Source: Anaerolineae bacterium
Lineage (GTDB): Bacteria; Chloroflexota; Anaerolineae; Promineifilales; Promineifilaceae
Direction of reading: 5' to 3'
Assembly (NCBI GenBank): GCA_030425205.1
Contig: JAUIAP010000017.1
Location: 1-64,000, forward strand
DNA: 64,000 nucleotides
The position numbers and the translations under genes are program-made. Of the stretch, positions 55,350 through 63,324 are shown piece after piece. Every line of letters begins with the position of its first letter. Positions within the stretch are counted from its first letter, which is position 1. Below the pieces are notes generated by a model that did not search any database, was not told where the DNA came from, and worked only from the letters and a program-made list of their open reading frames with translations.

Positions 55350-57875
55350 ATGATCGTTGATATTTTCGCCACATTACGCTGGTGGCTGGCGATTTTTGTA
55401 ATTGGCGCTGCGGCAACGCCTTTGACTTGGCACTTTTTTGGCGCAACGTCGATCAATCGAAAACTCCCCTCATTGGGCTATCCATTTGCCAAGCTCGTGG
55501 GACTCTTGCTGGTCAGCTATTTTTTCTGGCTACTCGGCTCGCTTGGCTTCCTCCAAAATAGCGTCGGCGGCATCCTTTTCGCGTTGCTCATCACTGTCGC
55601 AATGTCAATTTGGGCGCAAACAAAACGTGATCAATCGGTCAAAGAGACGCTGCGGGAGCATTGGCGATTGATCTTGTTTACTGAACTCCTCTTCACCGTC
55701 GCGCTCTTCTTCTGGGCGTGGGTAAGGGCGCAAAACCCCTCCATTGTAAACACTGAGAAGCCGATGGAATTTGCGTTTTTGAATGCAATCGGCCGATCCA
55801 CCACATTCCCGCCTCTCGATCCATGGCTCTCTGGTTTTGCCATTAGCTATTACTACTTTGGCTATGTGATGGTCAGCGTCTTGGCGCGGCTGGCGATGGT
55901 AAGGGAGGCGATGGCGTTTAATTTGGGAATGGCGTGGCTGTTTGCAGGAACGATTGTAGGCGCGTTTGGCGTGATCTATGATTTGATTGTTCTCAGTCGG
56001 CAGAGCAATCAACCGATCACAGAAAACAGTGAACGGCAGAAGAGAGGCTTACCTGTCACAATTGCGCTTGTTGGGGCCTTGGCGATTGGGTTGGCGGGGA
56101 ATCTGGAGATTATTTTCGAGGTGGCCCATGCCAATGGAATTGGAGCGGATACATTTTGGGAACAACTGGACATCCGCGACATCAATACACCCGCTGTCGT
56201 TGCTGAAACGCCCCGCTATGAAACGACCGGCTGGTGGTGGTGGCGATCTTCGCGTGTCATCAACGAATATCATCTTGACGGACGCAACGAAACGGGTCTC
56301 AACCCCATTGCAGAAGTCCCGTCATTCAGCTTCTCATTAGGCGACGTCCATCCACATGTCTTAGCCCTGCCCTACGCATTTTTGGGAATTGGCACAGCGC
56401 TCGTCTGGTTTCTACGCAAAGACGAACAGATCGTTTCGCTCAAAAACCCTTTTTTCTGGTTAACCGCAGTTATTATTGGTGGGCTATCTTTTCTAAATAC
56501 GTGGGATGTTTTGGTTCATCTATTTCTGCTGGTTGGGGCAATTGGCCTGACGCGCTGGCGACGTGATGGACGGTGGGGTAGTCGCATTATGCAAGAGAGC
56601 TTCATCGCCGCGCTAGCGTTTAGCGGCGTCGCCTATCTGCTCTATCTGCCGTTTTACATCGGCTTTAGTTCACAAGCAGGTGCGCCGTTTATATTGCCGA
56701 TGTTGATGCGACCGACGCGCTTAGCACATTTTTTGGTGATATTTGGCATGCCGCTGCTGGTTGTGACACTGCTAATTGCCACGTTGATTGTGCAGCAGAA
56801 ATTTCGATATTGGCAGCGCGGTTTGGCAGCAGCAGTGGGCTTAGTCGTTGGGTTATTTGGGCTAATGACGTTTATGGGGTTTGTGATTGGGGTGGCTGAT
56901 TTCGGCCGAATTTCTACCCTCGCCAACGAACTCAACATCCAACTTCCAGTTCGTGAGATTGGAAGCACGGGCACAGTGGGGGCAGCCGCGTCTGCCATTC
57001 TCAAATTACTGCCCGTTATCCTGACAGCGCGCCTACAATATCCTTTTGTGACCGTGCTTTTGGCGTTCTTGATTGGTGGGACGGTGATGATTGCGAGCAG
57101 GCAGTATGAATGGGAAGAACCGTCAACGCAGAACTCGGCTGGGGACGGCACTTCACCAATGCCCTTTGTTTTGCTATTGATTTTGACGGGCGCACTGTTG
57201 ACAATCGGCCCCGAATTTGTCTATTTGCGCGATCAGTTCGGGCAGCGTCTCAATACAATTTTCAAGTTTTACTATCAAGCGTGGGCGTTGTTTGGGGTTG
57301 CCGCAGCAGTCGGGCTGTATATTTTGGGACAGCGGACGCGCATCATTGCCACCATTGCGGGAATTGGCTATCTTGCCCTATTGAGCGGCTCGCTACTGTT
57401 CCCCTACTATATGATTCGCTGGGCAGATGCCAGCTATACGGATACGCCAACGCTCGACGGATTGGCGTTTGTGAACGTGTATAACAGTGCAGAGTACGAT
57501 GCAATTAGCTGGCTGCAACGCGAAATTGAGGGAACGCCCGTAATTTTGGAAGCGGTAGGCGGTGCCTATTCCGACTTTGGGCGAGTCGCGGCACGCACAG
57601 GGTTACCGACGCTGCTAGGGTGGGCCAACCATGAACGACAGTGGCGTGGGGCGGACCATCCTGAACCCGGCACACGTGACCCCGTCGTGCGCCAAATTTA
57701 TGAGCAACCTGATTGGCTCGGTGTCCCTGAATTGCTCGATCAATACAATATCGACTACGTATATGTCGGCTCGCTCGAACGCACAGAATATGGCGAGCAG
57801 GGCCTCCAGAAATTTGCAGAAAACATGGAAGTTGCCTTCCAAAATGAAATGGTGACGATTTATGCTTGGAAATGA
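55350..57875 (+). CDS. YYY-domain (DUF2298) membrane protein
   Basis: An 841-aa stand-alone version of the second half of the preceding gene. It has about 14 TM helices, EKPMEFAFLNAI before the YYY motif (YYYFG at 167-171), and LGDVHPHV with His334 and His336. The C-terminal soluble segment (TGLPTLLGWANHERQWRG) matches the fusion protein. It starts 57 nt after that gene. Family function is unknown; stand-alone members are typically 700-900 aa. The paired acidic and His motifs, absent from ordinary carriers, suggest an enzyme rather than a transporter. Confidence 0.85.
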   Translation: MIVDIFATLRWWLAIFVIGAAATPLTWHFFGATSINRKLPSLGYPFAKLVGLLLVSYFFWLLGSLGFLQNSVGGILFALLITVAMSIWAQTKRDQSVKETLREHWRLILFTELLFTVALFFWAWVRAQNPSIVNTEKPMEFAFLNAIGRSTTFPPLDPWLSGFAISYYYFGYVMVSVLARLAMVREAMAFNLGMAWLFAGTIVGAFGVIYDLIVLSRQSNQPITENSERQKRGLPVTIALVGALAIGLAGNLEIIFEVAHANGIGADTFWEQLDIRDINTPAVVAETPRYETTGWWWWRSSRVINEYHLDGRNETGLNPIAEVPSFSFSLGDVHPHVLALPYAFLGIGTALVWFLRKDEQIVSLKNPFFWLTAVIIGGLSFLNTWDVLVHLFLLVGAIGLTRWRRDGRWGSRIMQESFIAALAFSGVAYLLYLPFYIGFSSQAGAPFILPMLMRPTRLAHFLVIFGMPLLVVTLLIATLIVQQKFRYWQRGLAAAVGLVVGLFGLMTFMGFVIGVADFGRISTLANELNIQLPVREIGSTGTVGAAASAILKLLPVILTARLQYPFVTVLLAFLIGGTVMIASRQYEWEEPSTQNSAGDGTSPMPFVLLLILTGALLTIGPEFVYLRDQFGQRLNTIFKFYYQAWALFGVAAAVGLYILGQRTRIIATIAGIGYLALLSGSLLFPYYMIRWADASYTDTPTLDGLAFVNVYNSAEYDAISWLQREIEGTPVILEAVGGAYSDFGRVAARTGLPTLLGWANHERQWRGADHPEPGTRDPVVRQIYEQPDWLGVPELLDQYNIDYVYVGSLERTEYGEQGLQKFAENMEVAFQNEMVTIYAWK

Positions 57876-59658
57876 GATCGGTGAGATGGTGAGCAGAGAA
57901 CAGAATGGTAGTGAATCGTGGGACGATGAACGGGTTCCAACGATTGCCGATGATCACAATCATTTGGAACCAGAAATAGTATCAACGCGACCCATAGATA
58001 CCCGTTATTCACTATTGTCGGTCTCCGATGGTTTGTTTGGCCTCATTCTGCTCATGGCAGCAGTGTTGCTCTTCGCACAGATGGATGCGCTGCCGTTGAG
58101 TTCGGCCGAATCCCTGCAAGCTCTCCCCACCTATCAATTTTCTAACGGCGACCGTTTCACCATTGGCTCCCCCGCCTACTTCACGCTGACAGCCCTACTC
58201 TCCCCATTTTTCGGACATGGAGACGTTGGGGCGCGAATTGTCCCCGCGCTATTTGGGCTTTTGACAGTTGGATTGCCATGGTTATTGCGACGACAAATTG
58301 GGACGATTGGCGCATTGGTTGCCGCGCTATTACTTGCTGTCTCACCCACAATCAACGCGCTTAATCATTCGGCAGGCGGGCAAAGCATCGCCCTCTTTGC
58401 GGCCCTGCTTTTGTTTGTAGCATGGATTAACTGGCGCGATTCTGTTGACTCTCGCTGGCTGTTCGCGCTTGCGGCAAGTGTGGCATTGGGTATTTCAAGC
58501 GCACCACTGTTCTATTCGTTGCTTCTCGTCGGAACCATTGGTCTTATTATTGGGCGCGTTTTTGTTCCAAATGCAGAACCAATCGTCTCTAGCACCTATG
58601 ACTATGCGAATTTTCGTGCCCCGCTAATCGTTGGTGTCGTTTTGTTCATGGGTGTCAGTACGATGGGATTGGTCGTTCCATCTGGCTTGGGGGCAGTGGC
58701 AAATGTATTTGGAGATTGGTTGGCGCAATTTCGACTTGGTGCAGGTTGGGAACTACCCCTTGTTGCGCTGGTGCGTTATGAGACGATTCCACTGCTACTG
58801 GGTCTCATTGCCATTGGTGGTGCGCTGTGGGCAAAAGATGCCATCACAAAGTCGTTGCTGTTCTGGATTGCGGCCGGATTAGTGTTGACGTTGATGCAAG
58901 CGGGAACGATTGCCAATGTGGCGACGATTACCCTTCCGCTCTTCTTCTTGGTCGGCTCGCTCGCGGAGCGTGTTTTTGAACGACTGGCGGCGCGTGGGAT
59001 GTGGGTGATCGCGGTGGCTACTTTTGTATGGGGGGTGATTGCGTTGGTCAATTTCGGCCGATTTATCAAAAACCCCGCCAACATCGCCGCGCCATTTATC
59101 GCCATTACACTTCTACTTGTTCTCATCTTCAGCGTCGGTTACTTCCTCCCTCACCTTCCAACCACCATACAAGCGTTCCTGCTCGGTGGTCTTGCGCTCT
59201 GGGTCTACATCGGCTGGGGCATGGCGTGGACGCTAACTCACCGCACGGGCAACGATCCACGCGAAATTTGGGTCACGGAAGGGGTGGATAGCGACATTAA
59301 ACTCATGCGTGAGACATTGCAGGAAGCGTCATTCCAATTGGTCAACAGCAATTCAGAAATTGCGCTACTTACAACCGTTGATCATCCCGCGCTGCGCTGG
59401 TATTTACGCGATTTTGAAAATGTCGAATTTGTGGCGGGGATTCCTGTGGGCAGTTCGGCCGATGGCATCATCACATTGGCGAGCGAAATGCCATCGCTCA
59501 GCGGCAACTATGCCATGGCGACCTTCGACTTTACGCAAGCCAACTTTGTCGCGTCAGAAGAAGAGAAAATCATAAACATTCTACGCTATTGGTTTTTTGA
59601 ACAATCTAATAGCGTCCTACAACCAGAACGGATCAACGTCTGGCTCAAAATACCGTAG
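57862..59658 (+). CDS. Agl23-like / GT-C-related membrane protein
   Basis: A 598-aa membrane protein with about 12 TM helices after a hydrophilic N-terminus of about 40 residues. The segment GSPAYFTLTALLSPFFGHGD and then GARIVPALFGLLTVGLPWLL follow the GT39-like fold, and the location next to YYY genes fits the family TIGR03663/Agl23, which is known to co-occur with YYY proteins. The catalytic acidic pair is not obvious here (SSAESLQALP in its place). The ATG overlaps the previous stop by 14 nt; ATG 57886 is an alternative. Confidence 0.7.
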   Translation: MLGNEIGEMVSREQNGSESWDDERVPTIADDHNHLEPEIVSTRPIDTRYSLLSVSDGLFGLILLMAAVLLFAQMDALPLSSAESLQALPTYQFSNGDRFTIGSPAYFTLTALLSPFFGHGDVGARIVPALFGLLTVGLPWLLRRQIGTIGALVAALLLAVSPTINALNHSAGGQSIALFAALLLFVAWINWRDSVDSRWLFALAASVALGISSAPLFYSLLLVGTIGLIIGRVFVPNAEPIVSSTYDYANFRAPLIVGVVLFMGVSTMGLVVPSGLGAVANVFGDWLAQFRLGAGWELPLVALVRYETIPLLLGLIAIGGALWAKDAITKSLLFWIAAGLVLTLMQAGTIANVATITLPLFFLVGSLAERVFERLAARGMWVIAVATFVWGVIALVNFGRFIKNPANIAAPFIAITLLLVLIFSVGYFLPHLPTTIQAFLLGGLALWVYIGWGMAWTLTHRTGNDPREIWVTEGVDSDIKLMRETLQEASFQLVNSNSEIALLTTVDHPALRWYLRDFENVEFVAGIPVGSSADGIITLASEMPSLSGNYAMATFDFTQANFVASEEEKIINILRYWFFEQSNSVLQPERINVWLKIP

Positions 59659-59727
59659 GATAAATCGCTCGCTGTCAACGGTCCAAAACTGTTGGCATAA
59701 TGCATACGCAGTTGGCAATTTTTACTG

Positions 59728-60312
59728 ATGAGTACAACGACTTACACACACATCCCCACCGTTTCGGCCGAAAAAGACGACTACGAGCATCTCGTTGATC
59801 GCTGTCTATCAGGGGATGAGGTCGCCTATACACTGCTCTATCGCGCATGTGCCAGTCAGATTTACCGCCTCTGTTTTAGTCTGCTCAGCAATGAGGAAGA
59901 TGCGGAGGAAGTGCTGCAAGACAGTTTTGAATATGCATTTCGCCGTCTGCACACCTTTGACGCGAGCAAATCTGCCTTTCGCACGTGGCTCTACCGCATC
60001 GCCATTAGTCGTTCGCGCAACAAGCGACGACGCAAATGGCTTCCGACATTCTCGATCAATCAGATGGAGTCGGATGACATCGCCGATCATGACACTCCCG
60101 GCCCCCTTGCCATCGCGCAAATGACGGAAGAGCAGCAGCGCGTTTGGGCAGCGGTGCAGGCATTGTCGCCTAAATTACGTGAGGTGGCCGTGTTGCGTTA
60201 TTATGATGGGTTAAAGTATCGGGAGATTGGGGAGATTTTGGGGATTGGCGGGAAATCGGCCGAATCCCGAATGCGTCTCGCTCACAAAAAGCTCAAAGAT
60301 TTGTTGTCGTAG
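59728..60312 (+). CDS. RNA polymerase sigma factor, ECF type
   Basis: A 194-aa sigma-70-family factor of the extracytoplasmic-function type with only regions 2 and 4. Region 2 is in NEEDAEEVLQDSFEYAFRRL and FRTWLYRIAISRSRNKRRR; region 4 has LREVAVLRYYDGLKYREIGE and a helix-turn-helix ending in SRMRLAHKKLKDLL. It redirects RNA polymerase to a stress or envelope regulon. No anti-sigma factor gene follows; the next gene is on the other strand. It could be co-transcribed with the YYY locus, 69 nt downstream. Confidence 0.92.
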   Translation: MSTTTYTHIPTVSAEKDDYEHLVDRCLSGDEVAYTLLYRACASQIYRLCFSLLSNEEDAEEVLQDSFEYAFRRLHTFDASKSAFRTWLYRIAISRSRNKRRRKWLPTFSINQMESDDIADHDTPGPLAIAQMTEEQQRVWAAVQALSPKLREVAVLRYYDGLKYREIGEILGIGGKSAESRMRLAHKKLKDLLS

Positions 60313-60335
60313 AATCGCAATACAGATTTTACTTG

Positions 60336-60374
60336 TGCTGAATTGCTGACAGGCTGAACTGCTGACCAGCTTGA
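60336..60374. repeat. Intergenic TGCTGA-type repeat, second copy
   Basis: Matches 26163-26200 at about 35 of 38 positions. It lies between the convergent sigma-factor and MFS genes. Confidence 0.6.
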
Positions 60375-60397
60375 GCAGCTACGATCTCGCAATATTT

Positions 60398-61705
60398 TCA
60401 CACCCGACTGATCGCCAATGGAACGAGCATTGCCACGACAGCACCCCCGATCACAAATGGCGCGGCTGGCGCAATAAAATCAAACGCCGCCCCACCCCAG
60501 AGCGGTCCAAAGATATTACCCAAACTCAGAAACGCCGAACTCAACCCCAAAATTGCCCCCACCTTTGTCGCATCGGTGCGCTGTGTGAGCAAACTATTGA
60601 TGGTCGGTTGTAACATGCCAACCCCGAACGCGATCGGAATGTTGGCAATCAGCAGGATCGCCAATCCAAGATAGCCGCTGTTACCTTCGGCCGGTAACAA
60701 CTCAATTTGGGACAGTTCACTCGCGCTGGTCGCCTGTTGTTGCAGTTCGGCCGAAATCTCAGCGCGCGAATACCATGGAACAGGCTGCTCGGGCGTTAAT
60801 GCCATCAAGAGCAGTCCCGTTGCCAAAAGCACATAGCCACCGATGACTAACCGTCGTTCGCCAAAACGTTCCGTCAACGGTCGGATAAGACCCGCCTGCA
60901 CGATCACCAGCATCACGCCAATAAATACAAAGGCAATCGTTGCGCCACTACTATTTAATCCCAGTTTGACCAGCAAGTAAGGCGCAAACATCAACTGAAA
61001 TGCACCAAAGACAACTTGCTGAATAAAGAGCAGAATGATCAGAATTCCCGTCGTCGGATTTTGGATACCTGCGCGCAATTGACGCAGCGAGATAGGGCGC
61101 GTGCGTGTGTTGCCCTTGCCACGCTTCTCAGGTGGCAGCGTCTCCTTAAAGACAAATGTGGTCAACATTATCGAGAGAAATGCAAAGCCAGAAGCCGCAA
61201 AGGCAGGTGCGCTGTAATTGTTATTGGTCAACACAAGGACAAGTCCACTCAATGCAGGACCAAAAATAAATCCCATCCCAAACGCTGCGCCGACGAGTCC
61301 CAATCCTTGACTGCGCGTTTTAGGTGTTGTGCTATCCGCGATAGCGGCTTGGACGGTAGGCAGGTTGGCTCCCGTGATGCCATCGAGAATGCGGGCGAGA
61401 AATATCATCCAGAGCGCATTTGAAAAGCCCAGTAACAGGAGGCTACAAAACGTGCCAACTTGCGCAACAGCGAGGACGCGTTTTCGGCCGAAACGATCTG
61501 ACAGTCCGCCCAAGATCGGTCCACCCAAAAACTGCATCGACGGATATGCCGCGCCTAAAACCCCAATCAACGCAGGCCCAGCATCATACGACAGCGCGTA
61601 ATACGGCAAGATGGGAATAATCATTGTTAAGCCGAGCAAATCGACAAAAATGATAAATATGATGGGCAAGATTCGCTTAAAATCTAATTTCTCTTCATTG
61701 TTCAC
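60398..61705 (-). CDS. MFS transporter, DHA1/TetA-like (second)
   Basis: A 435-aa major facilitator of 12 TM helices. Motif A is GGLSDRFGRKRVLAVAQ. The helix 5 motif C-type segment is GMGFIFGPALSG. A hydrophilic insertion in the C-half (residues about 310-350, AEISAELQQQATSASELSQI) is unusual. It resembles the MFS protein at 23318. I chose GTG 61705 because GAGG is 6 nt upstream; TTG 61720 is possible. Substrate unknown. Confidence 0.82.
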   Translation of the reverse strand: MNNEEKLDFKRILPIIFIIFVDLLGLTMIIPILPYYALSYDAGPALIGVLGAAYPSMQFLGGPILGGLSDRFGRKRVLAVAQVGTFCSLLLLGFSNALWMIFLARILDGITGANLPTVQAAIADSTTPKTRSQGLGLVGAAFGMGFIFGPALSGLVLVLTNNNYSAPAFAASGFAFLSIMLTTFVFKETLPPEKRGKGNTRTRPISLRQLRAGIQNPTTGILIILLFIQQVVFGAFQLMFAPYLLVKLGLNSSGATIAFVFIGVMLVIVQAGLIRPLTERFGERRLVIGGYVLLATGLLLMALTPEQPVPWYSRAEISAELQQQATSASELSQIELLPAEGNSGYLGLAILLIANIPIAFGVGMLQPTINSLLTQRTDATKVGAILGLSSAFLSLGNIFGPLWGGAAFDFIAPAAPFVIGGAVVAMLVPLAISRV

Positions 61706-61914
61706 AAGCAGCCTCGACAAAGTTGATCAAACGCATTATGCGCATCGGGAGACGATAGCGACCGCGCATCGAACGGACAAATTTTTGTGCCTATACAGCT
61801 TCAATTCCAACAGAGGTTACATATTGAGAGAAAAAGAATGGTGTTTCGGGAAGGTCGCTCCGCGACCCTACGGGGTGGAAATCCGTTTGTGTCTGTAGAG
61901 AATTACCACCTTGT

Positions 61915-62075
61915 CGTGGTACGTGGTGCGTGGTGCGTGAACTGGATACGCACCACGTTTTTTGTATCGAATACTTCGAGACACGAACGAAATCCCGAAA
62001 CGTCCAGCCAAGAAGGATGGATCCTTGCCTGCGCGGAATGACAGCTTCAACTCATTTGAAATGCGCCGTTATGAA
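61915..62075. repeat. Composite dispersed intergenic repeat
   Basis: CGTGGTGCGT (61929-61938) and ACGCACCACG (61948-61957) form a stem with a T-run, matching 13164-13215. It is followed from about 61993 by the block that recurs at 17364. The end of the block touches the 3' end of menB. The rest of the 61721-62068 gap shows nothing else. Confidence 0.65.
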
Positions 62076-62911
62076 ATCCACTTCACATCGCTAAAGTCTG
62101 GCTTGCGTTTTTCTAGGAACGCATTGCGCCCTTCTTTGGCTTCTTCCGTCATATAGGCCAATCGGGTTGCCTCACCCGCAAAGACCTGTTGCCCAACCAT
62201 GCCATCGTCCGTTAGATTGAATGCGAACTTGAGCATCTTGATTGAGGTTGGGGACTTTTCCAATATCTCTTGCGCCCATTGGTAGGCAGTCTCTTCAAGC
62301 TCGTCATGTGGAATAACCGCATTGACCATCCCCATTTCATAAGCATCTTGTGCGGAGTAGTTGCGACCTAAGAAGAAGATTTCACGCGCGCGCTTTTGGC
62401 CGACCATTTTTGCGAGGTAGGCCGACCCATAGCCACCGTCAAAGCTTGTCACGTCTGCGTCAGTTTGTTTAAAAATAGCGTGTTCTTTGCTGGCAAGTGT
62501 CAGATCGCAGACAACATGCAGGCTGTGTCCGCCCCCAACGGCCCAGCCCGGCACAACGGCGATAACCACCTTAGGCATCATGCGAATTAGCCGTTGCACT
62601 TCAAGAATGTTGAGACGCGGCGTGCCATCATCATCGACATATCCTTGATGTCCGCGATTGCGTTGGTCGCCGCCGCTGCAAAAGGCATGAACACCATCTT
62701 TTGGCGAGGGGCCTTCGCCTGTGAACAGGACCACACCAATGTTGTGATCTTCACGTGCGTCTAAAAATGCGTCAAAAAGCTCAAAGACTGTTTTCGGCCG
62801 AAATGCATTGCGAACTTCAGGGCGGTTAAACGCAATCCGCGCCACCTTACCCGACTTCTTATAAGTAATGTCTGTATATTCTTTTGCTGTGATCCATTCT
62901 GGGTTGCTCAT
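62069..62911 (-). CDS. menB: 1,4-dihydroxy-2-naphthoyl-CoA synthase
   Basis: A 280-aa crotonase-fold enzyme. Its MenB identity is shown by FNRPEVRNAFRPKTV, FCSGGDQRNRGHQGY and DDDGTPRLNILEVQRLIR, then PGWAVGGGHSLHVVCDLTLA with the oxyanion-hole Gly residues, and a C-terminal EKRKPDFSDVKW. It cyclises o-succinylbenzoyl-CoA in menaquinone synthesis, which supplies the likely quinone acceptor for the nuo complex. A TACAAT box (62918-62923) lies exactly 6 nt before the ATG, so the transcript is predicted to be leaderless. Confidence 0.95.
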   Translation of the reverse strand: MSNPEWITAKEYTDITYKKSGKVARIAFNRPEVRNAFRPKTVFELFDAFLDAREDHNIGVVLFTGEGPSPKDGVHAFCSGGDQRNRGHQGYVDDDGTPRLNILEVQRLIRMMPKVVIAVVPGWAVGGGHSLHVVCDLTLASKEHAIFKQTDADVTSFDGGYGSAYLAKMVGQKRAREIFFLGRNYSAQDAYEMGMVNAVIPHDELEETAYQWAQEILEKSPTSIKMLKFAFNLTDDGMVGQQVFAGEATRLAYMTEEAKEGRNAFLEKRKPDFSDVKWIS

Positions 62912-62946
62912 GCGCCTATTGTACAACAACTTCACGCCAGAAACGC

Positions 62947-62975
62947 AAAAGGCGAGCCATCACTGACTCGCCTTT
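62947..62975 (-). terminator. Intrinsic terminator after tRNA-Arg
   Basis: On the minus strand AAAGGCGAG and CTCGCCTTT pair around a 10-nt loop, followed by TT. Confidence 0.75.
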
Positions 62976-62985
62976 CTAAACTTCA

Positions 62986-63058
62986 TACCCTAGGAGGGAC
63001 TCGAACCCCCAGCCTACGGATTAGAAGTCCGTTGCTCTATCCGTTGAGCTACTAGGGC
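62986..63058 (-). tRNA. tRNA-Arg (anticodon TCT)
   Basis: A 73-nt cloverleaf: acceptor GCCCTAG pairing CTAGGGT (one G-U), D-loop GCTCAACGGATAGAGC, anticodon arm ACGGA-CTTCTAA-TCCGT with TCT, T-arm GGGGG-TTCGAGT-CCCTC, discriminator A. The CCA end is not encoded. Confidence 0.97.
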
Positions 63059-63324
63059 TTGTCTAAAATCGTATTCTACGCGATGAACGCAGGTTGGAAA
63101 AGGGGAATTTGTACGAAGTTGATAAAGGAATTGGAAATCGCGGTTTGGTTGTTTGTCTTATTGCGTCGCATTTGCTACTATTATCGACTGGCATAGATTC
63201 GATTTGCCCCTTATTTTGAAAGATTAAAAATGATAATTTACACAACTGGATTTCCGTATTTTGCGGAGACGACAATTTTTGTTGGCACATGCCCATTGTG
63301 TGAGTTACTTAAGCGAGACGGACG
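63059..63324. other. Intergenic region before rplI
   Basis: About 265 nt, AT-rich toward the end, with no recognised gene. It must contain the promoters for rplI and the divergent tRNA gene, but I could not identify them confidently. Confidence 0.4.

Larger units (their letters stand above)
1060..62797. repeat. Dispersed octamer palindrome TCGGCCGA, about 60 copies
   Basis: I counted about 63 copies by eye, among them 1060, 1368, 3766, 5331, 6043, 10466, 16154, 18432, 20387, 21465, 25300, 29195, 31936, 41427, 49105, 50815, 55270, 59054, 61485 and 62790. Most positions are approximate to within a few bases and the count is not exhaustive. One is in the valS T-box leader; nearly all others lie inside genes. 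It is encoded mainly as Ser-Ala-Glu/Asp or (Ile/Phe)-Gly-Arg, that is in two different frames. Confidence 0.85.
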
